DNA from: Bacillota bacterium
GTDB lineage: Bacteria; Bacillota; Clostridia; Saccharofermentanales; UBA5734
Assembly (NCBI GenBank): GCA_029548445.1
Contig: JAKPNJ010000357.1
Location: 1 to 44,769, forward strand
Length of the DNA: 44,769 bases
Direction of reading: 5' to 3'
Part shown: positions 1 to 7,122 of the stretch, one piece after another
Position numbering within the stretch: the stretch's first letter is position 1
Layout: each line of letters starts with the position of its first letter
The notes under the pieces: generated by a model
Seen by the model: the letters and a program-made list of their open reading frames with translations, nothing else
The model's database searches: none
What the model was told of the DNA's origin: nothing
Position numbers and translations under genes: made by a program

Positions 1-13
1 GGCGGTCTCCGTA

Positions 14-29
14 CCGGAGGCTTCTCCGG
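14..29 (-). terminator. Possible weak hairpin after the large binding-protein gene
   Basis: A perfect 6-bp inverted repeat (CCGGAG, loop GCTT, CTCCGG) lies about 20 bases past the stop codon of the leftward gene ending at 51. There is no run of T after it, so it could be a weak or Rho-assisted terminator, an mRNA-protecting hairpin, or chance. The operon may well continue leftward outside the window, because no permeases for these binding proteins are present here. Confidence 0.25.
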
Positions 30-50
30 GACTTTCCCCGTCCCTTCCTG

Positions 51-3005
51 TCAGTCGCCATGGCGCACCATCTTCGCCTCGATGCCCTCCACCGTGGGCA
101 GCCGGTACGGGCGGACCACCACGCCGTCCCGGATGTAGCCGAACTCCTCGAGCTTTCTCCGCAGTTCCCGGTCCGCCTCGATCTGCATCCGGTCCACGGC
201 CACCCGGACCGAGACCCCGTCGAACACCACCGAGTTCCAGATGTCCGACAGGCCCCGCTCGACCATGTAGGTGGCCGGGGTCTTGACCGGCTCGGCGATC
301 CATTTGAGCTGTTCCCGGATGACGGCCCGGTCGGCGGTCTCGACGGGCATGGTCTCCACCGCCTCCAGGTTGGCCGGGAGCCACATGTAGGTGGGCCCGA
401 AGATACTCTGGAGCCGGTAGCCGAACTCGGACTGGATGTCGGCGGACAACCACCATTTCATGAAGGTCCAGGCCGTGTCCGGATCCCGGGCGTCCTCGAA
501 GAGGAAGGCGGTGGTGGAGAGCCCGGGGGTCCAGCGGACCACCTCTCCATCGGCGTCGATTTGGCCGGGCAGGGGGGCGATGCCCCACCGGCCGGCGATC
601 TCGGGGGCTGCGGCCTTCAGTTGGACATAAGTGTAAAAATTGCCGATCCCGATGGGAATCGTGCCGCGGCGGAAGGACTGGTAGAAGGAGGCCACCTGCT
701 CGGGCATGGAATAGGTGGTAAAGAGCCGGGTCTGGAAGTCCAGGGCCGCCAGGCCCTCGGGGCTCGACAGGTTGAGCCGGGTGCCGTCCTCGCTGTACAG
801 GCGGCAGCCGAACTGGGCGATGTCCACATAGGTGACATTGAACCATTTGTAGGCGGAGTTGACCGCCATCTGGTGGTAGAAGGCGAGGCCGTTCCGCTGC
901 AGCTCCGGCAGCATCTCCAGGACGTCGTCCCAGGTGTCCGGAACCTGGAGGCCGATGGAATCCAGGATGTCCTTCCGGTAGAAGAGGGCCTGGAAGTCCA
1001 GTCCTTCCGGAATGGCGTAGACCCCGTCCCCGATCACCAGGGGGACGAAGGCCCCCGGCGGGAACCGGGAGGCGAATGCCCAGAAATCCGGGAACCGGGC
1101 CAGGTCGTACCCGGCGCCCCGGATCGACAGCTCGTAGGGGATCCAGCCGGACAGGCCGATCACCAGGTCGGGGGACGTGCCGGAGGCCTTGGCCAGGATC
1201 AGCCGCCCCTCGTTGGCCAGGTGGGAGAAGTCCACCGCCGTCGCATTCCCCGTGTCGGCTGCGAACCGGGCGTCCGTCAGCTTCTGGATCAGGTCCACCT
1301 GCTGCACCGGCCGGTTCACCCAGACGGACAGGCGCCCCTCCTCCCGGTTTGCGACCCCCGCGACATTGCGGGTGAAGGTGGAGAGAAAGTCCCGGATCCG
1401 TTCCCGCAGGTGGAGGAACAGGGACTTGCGGGTCGGGGGAGGCCCCTCGGCCCCGTGGAGATACAGGGCGTTCAGGGCCATGGGCTGGTCCAGCAGCCGC
1501 TCGTTCTGGGTTCCCAGGAGTTCGGCTACGGCGCCGCCGCCGGCCTGGAGCGCATCCAGCCGCAAGGGCAGCTCGTCCGGCTTTTCCGACAGGCTCCGGA
1601 GTTTCTTCAGGGCCTGGCCCAAATCCGAGAGACCCGCGGACTGCCGCCCGCCGGGCCATTGGGCGGACAGGCCGTCGAACGCGTCCTGCATCAGGACGGC
1701 ATAGGCTTCCAGATATCGTCCGGTATCCGGGAAGTAGGTCGTCAGGCGCCAGGTGCGGTTGGGGTCGACTTCCTTGCCCGTAATCCGCCGGATTTGCTGG
1801 GAGAACCAGGCGATGTGGTCCAGGCAGGCGGACAGGGACCGGGCCGCAGCGGCAGCCGGGCCGGCGGTGACCCGGAGGGTCAGGGTCCGTTCCCCTTCTT
1901 CCAGGAGGATCTCATAGGGGGTTCCGTCGGCATCGTCGAAGGGAAGGGTCCGGAAAGCGCCCCGGGTGGGCTCGAAGGCGATGGTCCCCGCCTCCCGGAA
2001 GGGGATTCGCCCGTCCACCAGGAGGGACCGGTAGACCGGCGCGTCTTCCTTGGAGGTGGCGTACTGGACGGACAGGCGGTAGCGGGCCGTCGCCGGCACC
2101 CGGACCCGGAAGGAAACCTCCTGTCCCGGGAAGGAGAAGCCTTCCTCGTCCAGGGCGTTCAGGCGCCGCATCCCCTCCCGGAACGGCTCGAGATCGGGAT
2201 TGGGGATGGCGGTGGCATTGATGTAGGACGAATTCTTTTCGGAATAGTCGACGGCCGACAGGGTCAGCACGCCCGTCCCGAGGGGCTGTCCCCCAAGGCC
2301 GGCGCGATAGTCGTCATAGTCGGGGAGGACCGCGGCGCCCTCCAGGGCCAGGCGTCCGAAGACCAGGCGGTTGGCCGCGTTGCGGAACCGGATCTCGTGG
2401 GCGCCTTCGGCAAGATACAGTGCCAGGGGATCGGGAGAGGGGTCCTGGGGAAGCCGCAGGGACAGGGTCCGCCACCGGTTCACCGCCAGGGTCCGGGGGA
2501 TCGTTTCATTGCCGTACCGGTCCGGCAGGAAGTCCTTGGTCTCGTCCCGCCAGAGGCTGGGCAGCTCGAGGCTTTCGGCCTCGTCGAACGGCGGGGCGCC
2601 ATCGACCTGGAGCGAGACCGTATTGGCAGTCAGGTTGCGGTCGACGGTCAGGTAGTCGATGGAGAGAAAGTAGCGTCCGCCCGAGGCAATCTCCACCCGG
2701 TAGACGGCGTCCTCCCCCGGCTCCGTGGGGCGGCTCAGGCCGGAAGCCAGGTAGCCGGTATCATCCGGCTCCGCGTTCTCGGCATCGGCGGCGATCCGGT
2801 CCCCGCCGGGCGGCAGGGCGGACCAATCGGCCAGCCGGTCGGCGTAGGTCGTCTCGGGGAGTCCGGCGGATGTGCGCAGCAGGTTCAAGGCTTCGCCCGT
2901 CGTCAGCGCAGGGGCGGATGCGTCCGCCCGGACGGTTGCCTCGGCGGAAGGCCAGGGCAGAAGGAGCAGCACGATCAGGACGGCGATCCAGCATCGGAAT
3001 CGCAT
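51..3005 (-). CDS. Large extracellular solute-binding protein with two sugar-binding-like N-terminal domains
   Basis: Secreted protein of 984 residues that probably captures sugars for an ABC importer. Residues 1-23 form a signal peptide ending in PWPSAEA; there is no lipobox Cys, unlike the other binding proteins here. Residues about 85-230 and 255-405 look like two beta-sandwich, galactose-binding-like modules (patterns such as GRYFLSIDY and ARYRLSVQYAT). A helical linker follows, and residues about 575-965 form a family 1 solute-binding domain (GLDFQALFYRKDIL, PDTWDDVLEML, WTFMKWWLS). Typical family 1 binding proteins are 400-550 residues, so this is a fusion architecture known from Paenibacillus/Clostridia-type sugar loci. 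It follows the lipoprotein gene at 3121-4608 in the same operon. That the first two modules bind carbohydrate is inferred from fold-like patterns only. Confidence 0.82.
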   Translation of the reverse strand: MRFRCWIAVLIVLLLLPWPSAEATVRADASAPALTTGEALNLLRTSAGLPETTYADRLADWSALPPGGDRIAADAENAEPDDTGYLASGLSRPTEPGEDAVYRVEIASGGRYFLSIDYLTVDRNLTANTVSLQVDGAPPFDEAESLELPSLWRDETKDFLPDRYGNETIPRTLAVNRWRTLSLRLPQDPSPDPLALYLAEGAHEIRFRNAANRLVFGRLALEGAAVLPDYDDYRAGLGGQPLGTGVLTLSAVDYSEKNSSYINATAIPNPDLEPFREGMRRLNALDEEGFSFPGQEVSFRVRVPATARYRLSVQYATSKEDAPVYRSLLVDGRIPFREAGTIAFEPTRGAFRTLPFDDADGTPYEILLEEGERTLTLRVTAGPAAAAARSLSACLDHIAWFSQQIRRITGKEVDPNRTWRLTTYFPDTGRYLEAYAVLMQDAFDGLSAQWPGGRQSAGLSDLGQALKKLRSLSEKPDELPLRLDALQAGGGAVAELLGTQNERLLDQPMALNALYLHGAEGPPPTRKSLFLHLRERIRDFLSTFTRNVAGVANREEGRLSVWVNRPVQQVDLIQKLTDARFAADTGNATAVDFSHLANEGRLILAKASGTSPDLVIGLSGWIPYELSIRGAGYDLARFPDFWAFASRFPPGAFVPLVIGDGVYAIPEGLDFQALFYRKDILDSIGLQVPDTWDDVLEMLPELQRNGLAFYHQMAVNSAYKWFNVTYVDIAQFGCRLYSEDGTRLNLSSPEGLAALDFQTRLFTTYSMPEQVASFYQSFRRGTIPIGIGNFYTYVQLKAAAPEIAGRWGIAPLPGQIDADGEVVRWTPGLSTTAFLFEDARDPDTAWTFMKWWLSADIQSEFGYRLQSIFGPTYMWLPANLEAVETMPVETADRAVIREQLKWIAEPVKTPATYMVERGLSDIWNSVVFDGVSVRVAVDRMQIEADRELRRKLEEFGYIRDGVVVRPYRLPTVEGIEAKMVRHGD

Positions 3006-3120
3006 CGGTCCGGCCTCCTCCCCTCAGTCCTTTGCTGCGGGATCCGGATCGACAGGGAGGAGCCCGCGGACTCCTCCCTGCCGAAATCGGCTGCGATGGG
3101 GCCGCTGTCGGCGGCCGGCG

Positions 3121-4608
3121 TCACTCGGACGGCGACCAGTCGATGCCGTAGTTGTCCTTCAGGGTCTGCTTCAGGGCGGTCGACGCGTCAGCGATGACGG
3201 TCTTGGCCTGGGCGTTCATGTCGGCGGCCTTCTGCTGGATGTTGGCCACATAGTCAGCCTTGGCCATCATCTCGTTGGTCAGCACCAGGTTGAAGTACTG
3301 GTCCCAGACGGCGGAACCGACGCCGGGGATGAACTTGTTGGGTTCCACGATCATGACCTCGGGATCGTTCATCATGTCGAGGACCTTCTTGAAGCCGGGC
3401 TTGTCGGCGATGCCATACTCCTCGAGGAAGGCCGCGGTGGCGGTCTCGGACTCGAAGACGGGCAGGCTGTTGAAGCCCAGGTCCATGGCCGCCAGGTATC
3501 CTTCCTCGTTGAGGCACAGGTACCGAAGCAGCACATAGGCGGCAGCCAGCTTTTCCTTCTCGGTGTCGCTGACGGCCCGGTCTCCGTCGGACATGGCGAT
3601 GTTGGCCACGGAGATGAAGTCGGCCACGGCCAGCTGGTACTGCTGTCCGCCGGGTTCCAGGGACGGCAGCGGGTAGTAGTCCCAGTCGAAGAGCAGGCCC
3701 TGGCCGTCATTGACGCCCTTGGCCAGCCAGCCGACGCCCCAGGACATGTCGTCGATCATGCCGACCTTGCCGGACTCGAACCAGTAATCCTTGCCGTCGA
3801 CATCCTTGAGGTAGTCGTTGGAATACTTGAACTGCTCGAAGCGGAACTCGTGGAGCTTGATGTTCTCGGGATCGCCGAAGTCGAAGTCCTTGCCGTCCCG
3901 GATGTTCCGGTACATGCCGGACGGTGTCGTGAAGAGGCCGTTCCAGATGGGCCAGCCGCAGCCCCGGAGGTCGCCGCCGGTGGCCGCCAGGTCCTTGATG
4001 ATGTTCGTCATGTCCTCATAGGACCAGTCGAGCTCGGGGATGTCGATGTTGTTCTGCTCCAGCATGTCCTTGTTGATGTAAACGCCGGACGTAAAGTACT
4101 TGTTGGGGACCGCCGCCTGCATCCCGCCGTAATTGGCCATGGCCATCAGGGCACTGTTCCAGTTCACGTACTCCACGTCGTCCTGGAAGATGGAGAGGTC
4201 GGCCACATAGTCCGACACGATGAAGGTATGCACATCCGGGTTCCAGAACAGGTCGGGGAAGGTGCCGTCAGCCTGGCGGGCGGCCAGGATGTCGGGCCAT
4301 GCGCCATTCTGGTACGTAATCTCGACGGTGATGTCGGGATACTTGTCCATAAACAGCTGGGCCTTGGCCGTCTCCTGGGCCACGTCGCCGTCGCCGCCCC
4401 AGATCAGGTAGAGCAGCTTGCCTTTGTATGTGAGGTTTTCGCCATAGTCGACCACCGGAACTTCGGTGGGGGCCGTTGTGGGCGTGGCGGTGGGCGCCGC
4501 GGTGGGGGGAACGGTGGGTGTCGCTGCAGGCTGGCAGCCGGCCAGGACCATCAGCGATACGGCCAGGATCAGAAGGACGGACAGGGACAGGATCCGGTCT
4601 TTCTTCAT
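3121..4608 (-). CDS. ABC sugar transporter substrate-binding lipoprotein (family 1)
   Basis: Sugar-capturing lipoprotein of 495 residues. A lipoprotein signal peptide ends in VLAGC (Cys at about residue 24). A Pro/Thr/Ala-rich linker runs to about residue 50 and the family 1 solute-binding fold follows (LLYLIWGGDGD, then FPDLFWNPD). The start is set by AAAGGAGG a few bases upstream of the ATG. A good sigma-70-type promoter lies about 100 bases upstream (4711-4739). It is the first gene of a leftward operon, with the very large binding protein at 51-3005 behind it; permeases are not visible and may lie beyond the left edge. The ligand cannot be read from sequence; the neighbouring GH94 and glucoamylase-fold genes suggest a beta-gluco-oligosaccharide. 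Confidence 0.9.
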   Translation of the reverse strand: MKKDRILSLSVLLILAVSLMVLAGCQPAATPTVPPTAAPTATPTTAPTEVPVVDYGENLTYKGKLLYLIWGGDGDVAQETAKAQLFMDKYPDITVEITYQNGAWPDILAARQADGTFPDLFWNPDVHTFIVSDYVADLSIFQDDVEYVNWNSALMAMANYGGMQAAVPNKYFTSGVYINKDMLEQNNIDIPELDWSYEDMTNIIKDLAATGGDLRGCGWPIWNGLFTTPSGMYRNIRDGKDFDFGDPENIKLHEFRFEQFKYSNDYLKDVDGKDYWFESGKVGMIDDMSWGVGWLAKGVNDGQGLLFDWDYYPLPSLEPGGQQYQLAVADFISVANIAMSDGDRAVSDTEKEKLAAAYVLLRYLCLNEEGYLAAMDLGFNSLPVFESETATAAFLEEYGIADKPGFKKVLDMMNDPEVMIVEPNKFIPGVGSAVWDQYFNLVLTNEMMAKADYVANIQQKAADMNAQAKTVIADASTALKQTLKDNYGIDWSPSE

Positions 4609-4710
4609 TCTGGTTCCTCCTTTTCCAAGATCAGCCCATGTTCAGCACTGTCACAGGACAGCGGAGACCCCACTCCATCAGGGAAAGGGCAACCGAAGGG
4701 GTCCTTTTTC

Positions 4711-4739
4711 AGGATAGTATGGATCGTTTTATGTGTCAA
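4711..4739 (-). promoter_or_regulatory. Promoter for the binding-protein operon (3121-4608, 51-3005)
   Basis: Read on the minus strand, TTGACA (4739-4734) is followed after 17 bases by TATCCT (4716-4711): a perfect -35 and a 4/6 -10 for the housekeeping sigma factor. It lies about 100 bases upstream of the lipoprotein ATG. The inverted repeat TGCAT-GAA-ATGCA (4741-4753) abuts its upstream edge and could be an operator. Confidence 0.6.
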
Positions 4740-4740
4740 G

Positions 4741-4753
4741 TGCATGAAATGCA
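4741..4753. promoter_or_regulatory. Inverted repeat next to the -35 box, candidate operator
   Basis: TGCAT-GAA-ATGCA is a perfect 5-bp inverted repeat around 3 bases, directly upstream of the -35 box of the leftward promoter. It shares the TGCAT core of the LacI-type operator candidates at 9668-9700 and 10790-10999 but has a different centre, so control by the same repressor is only a possibility. The rest of the 220-base gap (4609-4831) shows no gene. Confidence 0.35.
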
Positions 4754-4831
4754 TCGATCATCAAACGATTCGATATGATTATTTGAACGATGGCCACCGT
4801 GCTTTCAGCCGGCGCGAAGGAGCGTCCTCCC

Positions 4832-7087
4832 TCAAGGCCGCGCCTGGATGGTGCGGGAGGGCTCCGACAGGACCGGGGCCAGCCGGATCTCCTTCCCGTC
4901 CACCAGGGCCCTCCCGATGAGGCGACAGGCCACGAACCGGCCCGCATCCCCGTCCCGGAGCTCGTAGGCCAGGCCTTCGGCCCCCTCCACAGGGACCCAG
5001 GGACCCGACGGCGAATCGGAGGAAAGCCAGGCGGCCGAGTCCACGAGGACCGGTGTCCCGTCGGGACTCCAGGCGTGCCAGGTTACCTGCAGCCGGTCGC
5101 CGGCCCGGCGTCCCCCGTCCAGCAGGACGGTATGAAGCCGGGGCGTCGGATCGAGGAACCCGACATCGTCCAGGCGGATCACCCCGGCGCCTTCGATTCG
5201 GATCTCCGCTGCCGCGATCCGGGACAGGGCGCCGCCGGACCCGTCGGGCATCGCCCCGGTGCACTCGTCCCAGCCCGCCTTGCCCGCCAGGGGCTTCCGC
5301 GACAGCCCGGCTCCCGGAATTTCCTGGATCGCGGTCCCGGATCCGTCCAGGAACCGGACGCCCAGGAGGACGATGTCCGTTCCGCCGCCGGCCTCCAGGA
5401 AGAATCGGAAACGGGATGCCTGGCCCGCCGCATCGGGAAGCGGCGGCGGCACGGCGAAGGACAGGACGGCTTCCGTTCCCGCGGCCAGCGTCACCTCGAG
5501 GGATCCGTACCCGGAGGCGGCGGTGTCCCGGATCGGGGCGGCGGCGCACCCCGCGGCGGTCACGCCGGCCAGGCCTTCGGCCCCTGGCTCCTCGAAGGAG
5601 GACAGGCGCCGCTCGAAGGACGGCAGGACCCGGCTTCGGGCCAGGCCGGCCTGGACCCAGGGAATCGACCCCATCGTGTCCCATACGAACCCGGTCAGGT
5701 AGTTTTCGACCATGAGCATGGAGACGCCCTTGTCGATCCCGATCACGTCCCGGGCCACCCACACGGGATTCCTGGCCGGGTTGTAGGCGTCCTGGAACCC
5801 CCATGTTCCCCAGAGCCCCGGAATCGCCTCTTTCATGTGCCGAAGGGCCTCGACCGAGGCCCGGGGAACAAAGGGCATGGAGCCGGCCGCGCCATAGGGC
5901 GCCACGGTGCCGTCCTCCTTCCCCGCCCGGGCCCGGGGCGGCGCGCCGTAGGAGCCGTCGTACCCGTCCGGCCCGTCGCAGGCGGTATAGCCCCAGTCCA
6001 GGAGGCTCCCGCCCAGGCGCCCGGCCTGGTCCGCCGCGTATTGTCGGTTGGCCAGGGTCGCGATGACGGAATTCCGGAACCAGTCCACCCCCAGGGCGTC
6101 CCGGGTCATCCGGAAGTCGTACCAGGCGTGGCTGAACTGGTAAACAAACAGGGAACCTGCCGGGCTGCGGATCATGTCGGGCAGGCTGCCGTAATAGCCC
6201 TTGGGACGCCCGAACCGGTAGAACAGGCCGGGGTCGGCGGCATGGTCAGGGGAACCGGCGCCGAGAACATACAGCATCAGCTGCTCGGCGGTCATGTCCC
6301 AGGAGCCGAAGAACCCGTCCTCCGGCGTATATCCCATGTAGAAGCGGGAGGTGCCGGGGTCGACGTACCAGTCCCATTCCACCTGCCGGGCGACGGCCTC
6401 GGCCGCCTGGGCGATCTCCCCGCCGAAGTGGGCTCCCGCCATCAGGACCCCGTTGATGCAGATGGCCGTGTCGATGACCGACAGCTCGCTGTTCCAGGCC
6501 CGCCGGCCCGTCTTCATGTCCAGGAAATGGAAGAAGAAGCCGTTCTGCCGGCCCGGCAGGGCGGCCAGGGTCCGGAGCGTCCCCAGGGCCCGTGCGGCCA
6601 GGTCCTCCCGGGGCGCGAACCCCCGGACATCCCCGATGCACAGGGCAGCCAGGCCGTACCCCACGGAGGCGATGCTGCAGATGCCGGGTCCGCTGGGCAT
6701 CCGGTCCGGAATCAGGCCGTAGCCGGGGCTGTCCGGGTCGGCGTTGGCGGTTCCGTAGAAGAAGTCGAAGCAGCCCCGGAGTTCCGCCTCCAGCAGGGCG
6801 AGGTCGTCGGGGCCGGGCGAGAAGGCCTGGAGGGCCGGGTCCGGATCGTCCAGCGGGCCCTCTGTGGGGCCGGGGGTGATGGAGGGGGAGGCGGAGGGAC
6901 CGCCGGGTGTCGCCGTGGCCGGCGGCGTCGCCGTGGCGGACGGGCCCTGGCGGCATCCCGCCCCGGCCAGGGACAGCACAGGGAGGCACAGGAGCAGGAC
7001 CGCAGTCCGCAGGGCGCCCTGCCGGCGCCGGCCTCCTCCCCGTCGGCAGGATCCCGCTTCCCGGCTGGTTTCGAATCGTCCGGCCAT
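4832..7087 (-). CDS. Secreted glucoamylase-fold (PF10091/GH144-like) lipoprotein
   Basis: Probable cell-surface glycoside hydrolase of 751 residues. A lipoprotein signal peptide ends in SLAGAGC and is followed by a Pro/Thr/Ser linker. An (alpha/alpha)6-barrel glucoamylase-like domain spans about residues 75-470 (CFDFFYGTANADPDSPGYGL, SVGYGLAALCIG, WNSELSVIDTA, YQFSHAWYDFR, GAAGSMPFVPRA). Two beta-rich C-terminal modules follow (about 490-650 and 650-750). This family (PF10091) includes GH144 endo-beta-1,2-glucanases and the glucanase-like part of cyclic beta-1,2-glucan synthases, but many members are uncharacterised. I chose the ATG at 7087 over 7126 because AAAGGGG sits 6 bases upstream and the signal peptide is then near the N terminus. 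It lies 35 bases after the GH94 gene, suggesting outside cleavage and inside phosphorolysis of one glucan. Confidence 0.75.
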   Translation of the reverse strand: MAGRFETSREAGSCRRGGGRRRQGALRTAVLLLCLPVLSLAGAGCRQGPSATATPPATATPGGPSASPSITPGPTEGPLDDPDPALQAFSPGPDDLALLEAELRGCFDFFYGTANADPDSPGYGLIPDRMPSGPGICSIASVGYGLAALCIGDVRGFAPREDLAARALGTLRTLAALPGRQNGFFFHFLDMKTGRRAWNSELSVIDTAICINGVLMAGAHFGGEIAQAAEAVARQVEWDWYVDPGTSRFYMGYTPEDGFFGSWDMTAEQLMLYVLGAGSPDHAADPGLFYRFGRPKGYYGSLPDMIRSPAGSLFVYQFSHAWYDFRMTRDALGVDWFRNSVIATLANRQYAADQAGRLGGSLLDWGYTACDGPDGYDGSYGAPPRARAGKEDGTVAPYGAAGSMPFVPRASVEALRHMKEAIPGLWGTWGFQDAYNPARNPVWVARDVIGIDKGVSMLMVENYLTGFVWDTMGSIPWVQAGLARSRVLPSFERRLSSFEEPGAEGLAGVTAAGCAAAPIRDTAASGYGSLEVTLAAGTEAVLSFAVPPPLPDAAGQASRFRFFLEAGGGTDIVLLGVRFLDGSGTAIQEIPGAGLSRKPLAGKAGWDECTGAMPDGSGGALSRIAAAEIRIEGAGVIRLDDVGFLDPTPRLHTVLLDGGRRAGDRLQVTWHAWSPDGTPVLVDSAAWLSSDSPSGPWVPVEGAEGLAYELRDGDAGRFVACRLIGRALVDGKEIRLAPVLSEPSRTIQARP

Positions 7088-7122
7088 GCCGCACCCCTTT
7101 CCGTGCCCGGTCCGGGCCAGGT

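Noticed and set aside
60-3197. Plus-strand open frame of over 1000 codons opposite the large binding protein
   Set aside because: It is rich in Gly, Pro, Arg and Asp, has no family motifs and no ribosome binding site, and mirrors a well-supported gene; long antisense frames are expected in GC-rich DNA.
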